This document shows, one piece after another, positions 44,719-53,515 of a stretch of 64,000 bases of DNA. A model generated the notes under the pieces. It was not told where the DNA came from. It ran no database searches and saw nothing but the letters and a program-made list of their open reading frames with translations. The stretch spans positions 33,160-97,159 of the forward strand of contig CALLHY010000003.1 of assembly GCA_938009275.1 (NCBI GenBank), given 5' to 3'. The translations under genes were made by a program, and so were the position numbers. This stretch comes from an uncultured bacterium. Lineage in GTDB: Bacteria; Cloacimonadota; Cloacimonadia; Cloacimonadales; Cloacimonadaceae. Position 1 is the stretch's first letter; the number at the start of each line of letters is the position of its first letter.

Positions 44719-46821
44719 CTATATGGCAACAGCAAGCTTTACATAAGCAGTGCTGCCATATTTTCTAAAGTTCCCAAGAGGATTGCTGAGGGTTGATTTC
44801 TCGTCTTGATACTGGTTGTTTTGCATTCCGGCATAGATGAAGCATTCTGGTTTGAACTCGTAGCGCAGATTGGCATGATAGCCCAGATCGCCAAAAGCAC
44901 CGCCGGATTCGTTATTATGATAGCTTAGAGCAGCCCTTAATTGCAGATGACTGCTTTGAGTGTAAACAACATCTGTATTTACCAGAGCATAGCTGTTATC
45001 CATTGTCACTACGTGACCATTCACTGTGCTCACTTTATCGTAGCTGTAATGCCGGAGGCTTAGGCTGCCTTCATAGTAAAGCTGTTGCGAGCCTTGCCCC
45101 CAAAGGCTAATGCTCAGGCGTTGAGTATTATATGTATCATACAACTGATAAACTACGGTATTACCAAAAGAATAGCTGCACGATAATCCCAAAGCATCCC
45201 ATCTATCATAGGAAAGGTTGGTATTTGTGCTATAGGTATCATGCTTCACATCAGCTAAATCCAAAGCCGTGCCATAGTTCAGGTTCACATTTAGTGACAG
45301 TTTATTGTTTAGAGTAATATATGCATTGGCTCCCTGACTGATCTCATCAATGGGATTGGTGTCAGGATAGTACTTGAAGTAATCTCCCCAATAGCTGGCA
45401 CCGAAATACTTGATCTTTCCCGGTAGCATGGGAGAGCTATAGCCACAATTCCAGTTGCCAGTATTAAAGTCGGGCTGGAAGGGATAGCCCATGTCTATTA
45501 CCACATCATCACTGCATTTACCGGCTGTTATCGAAGCGTTCCAATCCCCAGGATAGGCAGAGATATATGCAGACCACTGATAACCGTCATTTGCTTCCTT
45601 CATGGAAGCGTCTTTGTTTATGCTGGTTATCAGAGATGCTCCAAGGGAAAAGCTATCACCTATCAGTTTGTTCAGGCTGCCTTCGTAAACATGGTTGTAA
45701 TAACCTTCGTTTATCCGGCTGAGAATAGAATTATTAAACCTTAGCTTTCGCCAGGATGGCTTTATGGATACTACCTGGAAGTAGTCGTCGGAATTAATCA
45801 CCATGCCGTCATCTCGCATTTCTTTGTCTATCGCTCCTAACAGCCCCCAGTTTACAGAATTGGTGTTTCCGGTTACCTTGAAGGCAAGCTGCGGTTTGGC
45901 AATGTTGCGCGAGTAAAAAGTGTCAGAATCTGAGCCAAAAACGTCCAGGTCTTCGGTAAAGAAAAACCTGTTTTCTGATAACCAGGGGGGATATTTGCTA
46001 TTGTAGTTATCTGCCGCATCATCGGGAGGAATATCCGAGTAGTCTGGATTTACACTAAGCTTTATGCGGATGCGCTGAGTGGGATCAAAAGCTATATCCA
46101 TGCCGATATTGTCGGGATCAAAGCTGCTGGTTTTCTCCAATAAATCATAACTGCGAACCAGGTAAGGCCTGAACGAGAAGTTCATGCTGCGTTTCACCTT
46201 GCGGCTTAAGGTGATGTCTTGCGCTTTGAGAAAATAATCTTTCTTCATATCGGTGTGGGAGTAAGGATGGCTAAACATGGTTTCATCTTTGAAATGGTAG
46301 CGGGACACAATAATCTTCCAGTTATATGGCAGATCATGTTTGAATCGTAATTCTCCCAATGGTATGCGCATGGTTACAGTCCATAGCTTATCTTCAATGT
46401 GGCTTTCATAGGCATATTTGCTGTTCCAGCGGGTATCGATAGCAAGGTCTTGATTGCGCACAGCATCATACAAACTCCCGGTTGGAGTAGCAGAATAGTA
46501 GTAAGCGAAATAGGCATCAGGAATGGTGATCAATTGCACTCGAACAAAGTCTTGCTGTTGCCCTTGATCACGCACAGTTAGCGATCCAATGTAAAAGCTG
46601 GAATCTGTCTCACACTCAAAATGGGCAACAAGGAAGTCTTCCTCTTGCCACAACCAGCATTTGGTCTGTAAGGTTTCGGGAAGCTGGTCGTCCGGCTCAC
46701 ACCGCACAAATGAAGAGATCATGTTCGAATCAGTTAGCACAGGTGTATTGGAAAGCGGTATAACCATGCAAAAGCCCCCGGCAAGCAAGCACAAAAATAT
46801 AACTATTAACGCCACCTTCAT
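44719..46821 (-). CDS. DUF5916-like outer-membrane beta-barrel protein
   Basis: AAGGAGA fits ATG 46821, which opens a signal peptide (MKVALIVIFLCLLAGGFC); a frame ten codons longer is unsupported. The 700-residue protein has an N-terminal sugar-binding-like sandwich (FLVAHFECETDSSFYIGSL, WTVTMRIPLGELRF). From ~220 on come amphipathic strands ending in aromatic residues (RIKLSVNPDYSDI, ENRFFFTEDLDVF, YAGMQNNQY), as in DUF5916 barrels. NPDYS and ENRxFF are family hallmarks. It probably sits in the outer membrane; substrate unknown. Confidence 0.78.
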   Translation of the reverse strand: MKVALIVIFLCLLAGGFCMVIPLSNTPVLTDSNMISSFVRCEPDDQLPETLQTKCWLWQEEDFLVAHFECETDSSFYIGSLTVRDQGQQQDFVRVQLITIPDAYFAYYYSATPTGSLYDAVRNQDLAIDTRWNSKYAYESHIEDKLWTVTMRIPLGELRFKHDLPYNWKIIVSRYHFKDETMFSHPYSHTDMKKDYFLKAQDITLSRKVKRSMNFSFRPYLVRSYDLLEKTSSFDPDNIGMDIAFDPTQRIRIKLSVNPDYSDIPPDDAADNYNSKYPPWLSENRFFFTEDLDVFGSDSDTFYSRNIAKPQLAFKVTGNTNSVNWGLLGAIDKEMRDDGMVINSDDYFQVVSIKPSWRKLRFNNSILSRINEGYYNHVYEGSLNKLIGDSFSLGASLITSINKDASMKEANDGYQWSAYISAYPGDWNASITAGKCSDDVVIDMGYPFQPDFNTGNWNCGYSSPMLPGKIKYFGASYWGDYFKYYPDTNPIDEISQGANAYITLNNKLSLNVNLNYGTALDLADVKHDTYSTNTNLSYDRWDALGLSCSYSFGNTVVYQLYDTYNTQRLSISLWGQGSQQLYYEGSLSLRHYSYDKVSTVNGHVVTMDNSYALVNTDVVYTQSSHLQLRAALSYHNNESGGAFGDLGYHANLRYEFKPECFIYAGMQNNQYQDEKSTLSNPLGNFRKYGSTAYVKLAVAI

Positions 46822-47186
46822 TAGCATATCTCCTTGAACAATTGAGCGCAACTATACGATTGCGGTTATTTATATGCAATAATCCAGCCATGATCAGCAA
46901 AAACGTAGCCAGGAAAAAAAGTGGCTTAAAAAATGATGTTTTTTCGGCATTACTATTAAGCCTCCATTTGCTTGATATTACTGTAGCTTGTGAAACATTC
47001 GCTTCCCTTGATTGCCTCTGACAAATAGCCGTTAATGCTTTCTGGTAAAGCAATTTGGGTGCAATCTGAGCTCTGTGGCTGTTTTTTTCCTTGACATAAA
47101 TCCTAAGATTTTATTCCTGAGTATCTTATTAGCCGATGCAATTCAGCTTAGCTATATAGACAAAGAGTTATTTAAGGAGTATCAAA
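46822..47186. other. Intergenic region upstream of the HU gene
   Basis: 365 bp between divergent genes without a convincing gene. A clean TTGACA at 47091-47096 may be the HU -35 box, but no good -10 follows at standard spacing. Confidence 0.45.
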
Positions 47187-47477
47187 ATGACAAAAGCCGA
47201 TTTAGTAAAGATCATTTCGGAAAACACCGGAATCATCCGCAAAGACGTCGCCGTCGTCGTGGACGCCCTTCTGCAGTCCATCAAAGACAGTTTGGCTAAA
47301 GGCAGCCACATCGAAATCCGTGGCTTTGGCACCTTTAAGCTTAAAACCCGCAAACCCCGCGTAGGCCGCAATCCCAAAACTGACGAGAAAGTTCCAGTAC
47401 CGGAAAGAACCGTCCCCACCTTCAAGTTTTCCCGTGAGTTCAAGGGTAACGTTGTTGACGTTAATACCAAGAAGTAA
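47187..47477 (+). CDS. HU/IHF-family DNA-binding protein
   Basis: 96 residues, the family's usual length. It has the signature FGTFKLKTRKPRVGRNPKTDE and a basic beta-arm with the conserved RNP. The start has AAGGAG. HU bends and compacts DNA; IHF-like versions bind specific sites, and the sequence does not decide between them. A 29-codon gene for a basic mini protein follows after 11 bp and both precede a terminator, so they form an operon. Confidence 0.96.
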   Translation: MTKADLVKIISENTGIIRKDVAVVVDALLQSIKDSLAKGSHIEIRGFGTFKLKTRKPRVGRNPKTDEKVPVPERTVPTFKFSREFKGNVVDVNTKK

Positions 47478-47488
47478 GAGCTGATATT

Positions 47489-47578
47489 ATGCCGTGCGGA
47501 AAGAAGAAGAAACGTCATAAAATCGCCACCCACAAGCGGAAAAAACGTCTGCGGAAGAATCGTCATAAACACAAATAG
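47489..47578 (+). CDS. AURKAIP1/COX24-domain ribosomal mini protein (bS22-like)
   Basis: A 29-codon gene (ATG 47489, TAG 47576), more than half lysine, arginine and histidine. Its core KIATHKRKKRLRKNRHK matches the AURKAIP1/COX24 motif of the mitochondrial small-subunit protein mS38 and its bacterial counterparts, which bind 16S rRNA near the decoding centre. No strong ribosome site is present, but it sits 11 bp after the HU stop. Very short basic genes are easily missed. The identification rests on the motif and the operon. Confidence 0.82.
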   Translation: MPCGKKKKRHKIATHKRKKRLRKNRHKHK

Positions 47579-47606
47579 GTTGCACGCAATCTGTTAAAGA
47601 TATAAA

Positions 47607-47634
47607 AACCGCCACCGTGAAAGCGATGGCGGTT
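47607..47634. terminator. Intrinsic terminator after HU and the mini ribosomal gene
   Basis: AACCGCCA pairs with TGGCGGTT (47607-47614 and 47627-47634), with an inner CG/CG pair. T-rich sequence follows, and an A-run on the left could serve the convergent gene at 47668. Confidence 0.88.
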
Positions 47635-47667
47635 ATTCTTTTATAGCCAATATCTAATAGCCGTAGC

Positions 47668-50004
47668 TTAGTCCATTTGTTTCTCTACGCTTGTGGCTTC
47701 TAGATTGGTGCTAATGCTATCGGCAGGCTGAACCATTTCCACGGCGGGGCGGCTTTCTCTTTTGGGTGTGTAGATAGCCTCGATGCGAGGTGAATATGCC
47801 ACAATGAAACCACCAAACACAATCGATACCATGCTCATCAGCTTTATCAGAATGTTTATGCATGGGCCAGCAGTGTCCTTAAATGGATCGCCAACGGTGT
47901 CACCAACTATGGTTGCCTTATGGATGGGTGAGCCTGGTCCACCCAGCTTACCTGTTTCCACATATTTCTTGGCATTGTCCCAGGCGCTACCTGCGTTATT
48001 CATCATAACTGCGGTTACAAATCCGGTGGTTAAGCCACCAATCAGCAAGCCTAATACACCTGCCACGCCAAACAGCAATCCGACCACAATGGGGCTAACA
48101 ATTCCAATGATGGCAGGAAGAATCATCTCCTGCTGTGCACCAATGGTAGAAATACGCACACATCTGGCATAATCCGGTTTAGCTGTCCCCTGCAAGATTC
48201 CAGGTATAGTGGTGAATTGGCGGCGCACTTCTTTTACCATCTTACCGGCAGCGCGTCCCACAGCTTTAATTGTTAAGGCAGAAAACACATAGGTAACCAT
48301 GGCACCAACGAAGATGCCCAATAGGAACTTCGGGTTAAGCGGGTTTATCTGATAGTATTCTATAAAGTTGCCCAATCCAGCTTTGGTAGCCTCAATCTTT
48401 TCTACATGGCTACCGTAGCTAATCTCCAAAAACTGAGTTTCACCCAGCTTATTCCCCAGCATAATAAAGGCGTCGCGCACTTTCTCCAGGTATGCTGCCA
48501 GTAAAGCCATGGCAGTTAATGCCGCGCTACCAATGGCGAATCCCTTGCCTATGGCAGCAGTGGTATTGCCAACCGCATCCAGGCTGTCTGTTCGCTCGCG
48601 CACTTCCTTGGGAAGGTGTGCCATTTGTGCATTACCACCGGCATTATCAGCTATTGGGCCAAAGGCATCCATTGCCAGGGTTACGCCCAAAGTAGCCAGC
48701 ATGCCAACCGCACCAAAGCCAATGCCATACAGCCCAAGCTCCACAAAGCGGAAACCTCCGCTGAGGGTGAATGCGGCAATGATGCCTAAAACTATTATTA
48801 TTACCGGGGCAGCAGTGGAAAGCATTCCCACGCTTATTCCTTCCAGGATTACCGTTGCCGAGCCGTATTCTCCCTGTGTTGCTATGTTTTGCGTTGCTTT
48901 ATAGCTATGTGATGTCCACAGCTCTGTTACCTGTCCTATTAGTATTCCGGCAACCAAGCCTACCACAGAGGAAAGGAATATCCCAAAATAAAACTGCGCG
49001 GGCAGCAATGCTTTGCACACAAAGAACGAGGCAATGGCAATAAGCACCGAGCTGGCATACACACTTTTATTAAGCGCAAACATCAGGTCTTTCATCTTTG
49101 CGCCTTCCTTGGTGGAAACTATAAAGATACCGATAATGGAGAGCAGTGCTCCCACACCCGCCAGGATTAGCGGTGCAGATATGAAATTGAGCAAATATGA
49201 CTTTATCTCCGGTAAGCTGGATGATATCTGCAATACTGCGCTCATGCCCAAAGCTGCCGTGGCAAGAATTGAGCCGGCATAGCTTTCATAGAGGTCGGCA
49301 CCCATTCCCGCTACGTCACCAACATTGTCGCCAACGTTATCGGCAATGGTGGCAGGATTGCGGGGATCATCTTCCGGAATATCGGCTTCCACCTTGCCCA
49401 CCAAATCCGCTCCCACGTCGGCCGCTTTGGTATAAATACCTCCCCCCAAACGTGCAAACAAGGCTTGAGTTGATGCGCCCATACCAAAAGAAAGCATTAC
49501 AACAGCTATCTTCTCTAAGCTATAGCCCATCCAGTTTAGGATATAAAACCAAGCTGAAATATCCCACAATGCCAGTCCCACAACTACCAAGCCCATCACG
49601 CCTCCGGCACGGAAGGCAACCTTAAGGCCTTTATCCAAGCTCTCGGAGCAAGCTTGTGCGGTTCTGCTGGATGCCATGGTGGCAGTATTCATACCGATAA
49701 AGCCTGCCAATCCACTCATTATGCCCCCGGAAAGGAAGCCCCAGGGGATCATGGGATCGAGCACTTTTAAGTAATGAGCTAAAAAGAGGAAAATTAGCAA
49801 CACCGCAGCAAAAAAGATGGCAATTCCCTTGTTCTGTTGATATAGATAAGCGTATGCACCTTCACGCACATAGCCTGCAATCTCCTGCATTCGGGCATTA
49901 CCCGCATTCTGACGACGGACATTTGTATAGAAATAATAGGCTGAAATCAAGGCTAATAAAGCACCCAGCGGCGCAATATACCACAAGATCGGTAAAACCG
50001 GCAT
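47668..50004 (-). CDS. hppA: Membrane-bound ion-translocating pyrophosphatase
   Basis: AAGGAG fits ATG 50004; upstream in-frame codons are unsupported. The 778-residue protein has about sixteen membrane helices. Active-site blocks are present: DVGADLVGKVE, IPEDDPRNPATIADNVGDN, DAFGPIADNAGGNAQM and the C-terminal NNAGSAWDNAKKYVE. GNTTAAIGKGFAIGSA has alanine where potassium-independent enzymes have lysine, so it is probably potassium-dependent and may pump sodium or protons. It hydrolyses pyrophosphate to build an ion gradient, an energy-saving trait of fermenters. The last ~45 residues are a hydrophilic extension without recognised function. Confidence 0.96.
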   Translation of the reverse strand: MPVLPILWYIAPLGALLALISAYYFYTNVRRQNAGNARMQEIAGYVREGAYAYLYQQNKGIAIFFAAVLLIFLFLAHYLKVLDPMIPWGFLSGGIMSGLAGFIGMNTATMASSRTAQACSESLDKGLKVAFRAGGVMGLVVVGLALWDISAWFYILNWMGYSLEKIAVVMLSFGMGASTQALFARLGGGIYTKAADVGADLVGKVEADIPEDDPRNPATIADNVGDNVGDVAGMGADLYESYAGSILATAALGMSAVLQISSSLPEIKSYLLNFISAPLILAGVGALLSIIGIFIVSTKEGAKMKDLMFALNKSVYASSVLIAIASFFVCKALLPAQFYFGIFLSSVVGLVAGILIGQVTELWTSHSYKATQNIATQGEYGSATVILEGISVGMLSTAAPVIIIVLGIIAAFTLSGGFRFVELGLYGIGFGAVGMLATLGVTLAMDAFGPIADNAGGNAQMAHLPKEVRERTDSLDAVGNTTAAIGKGFAIGSAALTAMALLAAYLEKVRDAFIMLGNKLGETQFLEISYGSHVEKIEATKAGLGNFIEYYQINPLNPKFLLGIFVGAMVTYVFSALTIKAVGRAAGKMVKEVRRQFTTIPGILQGTAKPDYARCVRISTIGAQQEMILPAIIGIVSPIVVGLLFGVAGVLGLLIGGLTTGFVTAVMMNNAGSAWDNAKKYVETGKLGGPGSPIHKATIVGDTVGDPFKDTAGPCINILIKLMSMVSIVFGGFIVAYSPRIEAIYTPKRESRPAVEMVQPADSISTNLEATSVEKQMD

Positions 50005-50352
50005 AAGGACTCCTTTTACATATTTATGGGGTCTAAATGTCTTATTGTGATTGATCTTACACTCGCTCTCAATTTTCTTTATTGAATTGATTTCTGTCAA
50101 TGCTTTTTTCGGGTAAACTCATATCTCCCCCGTTTTTCAAACAGGGTATAGCAATATGTTATACTTCGCACCATGTCCCTTATTGCAACTATGGTTGGAA
50201 GTTGATATGAAGCACCAGTATTAGTCTTTTTCAGTTCACTTCATTTATACCAAACTGAAAACCCAACCTCCTGTCCAATAATAAATCAGGAAAGATATCA
50301 ATAGACTATAATCTTGGGGAATAACTAGTTTGTTGATGCTTGGTTACAGCTT

Positions 50353-50472
50353 CTCTGCCCGTCACAGGGGAACCGAAGCGGAGTTCATCGGGGGATCATC
50401 GGGCTTTTGCCCGTTCAAGTCCCGATGAAACCCTCTTCGAAGCCTCTTCAGTCAGCAAGCACGGTGGCAGAG
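50353..50472. ncRNA. Candidate structured RNA or nested hairpin element
   Basis: Nested pairings can be drawn: CTCTGCC (50353-50359) with GGCAGAG (50466-50472), CGAAG (50374-50378) with CTTCG (50435-50439), TTCATCGGG (50384-50392) with CCCGATGAA (50421-50429), and CGGGC-TTTT-GCCCG (50400-50413). No known RNA family is recognised, and strand and transcription are not established. Confidence 0.4.
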
Positions 50473-50505
50473 GGAAACATTGTAAAAACTATTTATCATC
50501 CCATA

Positions 50506-50525
50506 CCTGAGGTTTACACCTCAGG
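50506..50525. repeat. Inverted repeat of the CCTGAGG family
   Basis: CCTGAGGT and ACCTCAGG pair around TTAC. Related hairpins occur at 56854-56873 and 57080-57099. Confidence 0.65.
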
Positions 50526-51062
50526 CTAATATCTTTCGCTCCCGAGGGAGCTTGGTAAGTAAAACTACATTTAGGCTATATAGCGCTCAAGTCTATTGGG
50601 GATAATCACAGCCAACGGCATGCTACTCAACCAACTTCATAAAGTCTGTATCTTCCCAATATGCTTGAGAATCCTTATCTTTATGGCATTTGCTATAGAG
50701 ACCATTGCACATAAATAGAAAACGGGCTACAGCCAGTTGGAGCAACGGATTTATTCGGTATTAAGGCTAAATAAATGACTTTTTTTGGATTACATTATCA
50801 TCTGCTAACCAGATAAATCTGATTATTCCAGCCGAATAAATTCGGCGTTCCAGATTATGCAATGATCTTATGTATATCTACAAGCGCATGCTTTAGCTCC
50901 ACAATGAATACCAACACCTGTAGCAATAAGTGAAATAGCTCTAAGCAAACTAACAAGCTAATCACTGATTGAAATACGGTGGGATGTGAGCATGCTCAGA
51001 TTTCCATTGACAGAATGGGATTTATACTTTGTGTGAAACTCAGTACAAACTGGAGTATTAAA

Positions 51063-52322
51063 ATGAGCTCAATCTTGGTCTTAGGATGTATGTGGGGCGA
51101 CGAAGCCAAAGCCAAAATAGTAGATTACATAGGCGGTGATGCCGATTATGTAGTCCGCTTTCAGGGCGGCAACAACGCCGGTCACACCATCGTAACCGAT
51201 GGCAGGAAATATGTGTTTCACAGCATCCCATCGGGCATCTTGTATCCGAATGCCAAATGCCTTATTGGCAGCGGAGTGGTAATCGATCCCATTGCCCTGA
51301 TAGAAGAAGTAACGCTTTTGGAATCGGGGGGATTGCACCTTGCCGGAAGAATTGTGATAGACAAGCGCGCCGGCTTGGTTTTGCCTCTGCACAAAATGCT
51401 GGATGAACAAAGCGAATTGCGCCTGGCTGGCAGCAAGATTGGCACCACCAAGCGTGGCATTGGCCCTGCATATAGCGATATAACCGCCCGTTTCGGACTG
51501 CGCATCATCGACATGGCATATCCGGAGTATCTGCGTCAACGCCTGCAAGAGCTGTATGCCTACCATCAAATAGCCATCAACGACAGTGCCTTAAACGAGC
51601 AGATGCTTAGTCTGAACAAGGCCTGGGAGATATTGGAACCCTATGTGGACGATGTGGAAAGCATCCTTAGCAAAGCCGGAGTGCAAGGTAAACGCATCCT
51701 GTTTGAGGGAGCGCAAGGTGCGCTGTTAGACCTAAGCTATGGCAGCTACCCTTATGTAACCTCATCCCGGGTAATGACCGATGCTCTTGGCATTGGCACC
51801 GGATACTCATGCCGTAAACTGGATAGCATTATTGGCGTGTATAAGGCTTATTGCACCCGCGTTGGTGAAGGCCCATTCCCTACTGAGTTGCACGACGAAA
51901 TTGGCAACAGAATCCGCACTATCGGCAATGAATTTGGCAGCACCACCGGCAGACCCCGCCGCATTGGCTGGTTCGATGCTGTGGCAGCTTCATATTCTGC
52001 CCGCATCAACGACATAAGCAGCATGGCTCTAACCTGTTTGGACGTGCTGAGTGGCCTGGAAAAAGTAAAGATCTGCACCGCATATAGCTATATGGGCAAA
52101 GAAACCATGCAGTTCCTTGCCCACCCCTTGGAGATGGAACAGGTGCAGCCAATTTATGCTGAATTTGATGGTTGGGAAGAAGATATCAGCCACGTTAGCA
52201 GCCTTAATGAACTGCCAAAAACTGCTCTTAACTACCTCGATGCCATAACCGATTTGCTAAATGTACCCATCAAGATAGTATCGGTAGGCAAAGATAGAAG
52301 CCAAACCTTTAGTATAGAATAA
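51063..52322 (+). CDS. purA: Adenylosuccinate synthetase with altered P-loop
   Basis: 419 residues from ATG 51063 (GGAG upstream). Catalytic D13 and H41 (NNAGHT) align with E. coli numbering, and GSTTGRPRRIGWFD, GTTKRGIGPAY and SVGKDR are intact. The enzyme joins IMP and aspartate using GTP, in AMP synthesis. The normally invariant WGDEGKGK reads WGDEAKAK: both glycines (15 and 17) are alanine, and the preceding glutamine is methionine. K16 and K18 remain. The rest is canonical, so activity is likely. A porin-like gene follows 14 bp later. Confidence 0.95.
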   Translation: MSSILVLGCMWGDEAKAKIVDYIGGDADYVVRFQGGNNAGHTIVTDGRKYVFHSIPSGILYPNAKCLIGSGVVIDPIALIEEVTLLESGGLHLAGRIVIDKRAGLVLPLHKMLDEQSELRLAGSKIGTTKRGIGPAYSDITARFGLRIIDMAYPEYLRQRLQELYAYHQIAINDSALNEQMLSLNKAWEILEPYVDDVESILSKAGVQGKRILFEGAQGALLDLSYGSYPYVTSSRVMTDALGIGTGYSCRKLDSIIGVYKAYCTRVGEGPFPTELHDEIGNRIRTIGNEFGSTTGRPRRIGWFDAVAASYSARINDISSMALTCLDVLSGLEKVKICTAYSYMGKETMQFLAHPLEMEQVQPIYAEFDGWEEDISHVSSLNELPKTALNYLDAITDLLNVPIKIVSVGKDRSQTFSIE

Positions 52323-52336
52323 GCGGAGTGTAACTC

Positions 52337-53515
52337 ATGAAACGCTGCTTTATAATATGTCTTCTGCTTGTCGTTTCCATCGGCTTTATCAGTGCTCAAA
52401 GCGCGGATACGCTATCCTTGGTGATGCCGCAATACATGAATCCCTTTTATGACAGCTTTTCCCGAAACTATCCCGGTGTAACAGCCGCCGGAAAAGGCTA
52501 TACCGGAGCTGCTTATCTGGGTGATGTATCGGGTATAAACCTTAATCCCGCCTCTCTGCTGCCGGATTCTTTGCAGCTTAGCGTGGAGATAGACCTGAAA
52601 CCCCCGGTTAATGCCGTAGGATATCCTAACGCTGCCGAACATAGTTCACGAGTACCCTTCGGCATGATTACCGTTAATGGCCGTCTTAGCGATAAATTAA
52701 GCGCAGCACTTGTCTATTCGCTGCCCAAAGCTATTTATCTGGACGACTTTTCCATGTGGGTGAATATGGGTGCAGACCTGGTGCAACGCTATCCCAGCTA
52801 TTACCTTGCGCAGTTTACCGCCAACGCAAGTTATCATACCGAAAACTGGCACCTCGGCTTAAACCTTCACAATCAAGTTCACATGCTGGATGATCCCGTC
52901 TTTATGCACTCATGGAACAGGCTACGCAGCAATCGCTATGCCCTGCGGGTGCAGCCCGGAATTATCTATGATGCTCCAAAGTTTCGCTTTGGCCTTAGTG
53001 TAATGCCGGAAACCAGCTTCAACTGGGATTTAACTTATGCGGATTACAAGGTTGTCCTGCCTGCCTGGGCAAGCGCGGGGATAAACATTAAGAACGGCGA
53101 AAACACCTATATGTTTGATGCGGAATTTGAGCAATTCAGCAAGATATGCAGCCACTTTGATGATAAACTTACCTTTAAAGCCGGATTCGAGAAAGACTTA
53201 GGGAAAAATGTTTACCGCCTTGGCTACATTTATTCTCCCGAGGTATTTCACGGCACTTTCCGCCTTCCCTATAATACCGAAGCAACCCCGCAATCCAGCT
53301 TTTGGTGGGGGCCGGTTAAAGACTATCTAAAGATAGAACCCAACACCCAACACTTTCTTACCGGTGGCTATAGCTATTTTTATCGCTATGGCTCCATTAA
53401 TCTTGCCCTGATGCAAGAGGTGGGCGGGGAAGCAAACCACACCCAGTTCAGCTTCTCCACCAGTTTTTATCTTAACAGCATCAAGAACAGAAAGTTTTTG
53501 AAGTTCGATGAATAA
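52337..53515 (+). CDS. FadL/PorV-like outer-membrane beta-barrel protein
   Basis: 392 residues with a signal peptide (MKRCFIICLLLVVSIGFISAQ). The segment AAGKGYTGAAYLGDVSGINLNPASLL matches the N-terminal plug region of the OmpP1/FadL family, and alternating aromatic strands continue to the C-terminus (INLALMQEV, QFSFSTSFYL). It probably forms an outer-membrane channel for hydrophobic compounds. Some FadL relatives (PorV) shuttle type IX secreted proteins, and several proteins here carry such sorting domains; that link is speculative. It follows purA by 14 bp and overlaps the next gene by 8 bp. Confidence 0.72.
   Translation: MKRCFIICLLLVVSIGFISAQSADTLSLVMPQYMNPFYDSFSRNYPGVTAAGKGYTGAAYLGDVSGINLNPASLLPDSLQLSVEIDLKPPVNAVGYPNAAEHSSRVPFGMITVNGRLSDKLSAALVYSLPKAIYLDDFSMWVNMGADLVQRYPSYYLAQFTANASYHTENWHLGLNLHNQVHMLDDPVFMHSWNRLRSNRYALRVQPGIIYDAPKFRFGLSVMPETSFNWDLTYADYKVVLPAWASAGINIKNGENTYMFDAEFEQFSKICSHFDDKLTFKAGFEKDLGKNVYRLGYIYSPEVFHGTFRLPYNTEATPQSSFWWGPVKDYLKIEPNTQHFLTGGYSYFYRYGSINLALMQEVGGEANHTQFSFSTSFYLNSIKNRKFLKFDE

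Larger units (their letters stand above)
50005..51062. other. Intergenic region between divergent hppA and purA, with structured elements
   Basis: 1.06 kb with no convincing gene. It holds a possible structured RNA (50353-50472), an inverted repeat (50506-50525) and an AT-rich hairpin GCCGAA-TAAA-TTCGGC (50831-50846). An open frame entering purA from 50979 has no ribosome site. Confidence 0.6.

Noticed and set aside
48509..48904. 131-codon frame on the plus strand within hppA
   Set aside because: Antisense shadow of highly conserved pyrophosphatase sequence with low-complexity translation.
50400..50430. tRNA T-loop-like string GTTCAAGTCCC
   Set aside because: The flanking bases do not form a T stem, and no acceptor or anticodon arm can be drawn.
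50979..51062. N-terminal extension of PurA
   Set aside because: No ribosome site, and the family starts directly at MSSILVLG with standard residue numbering.
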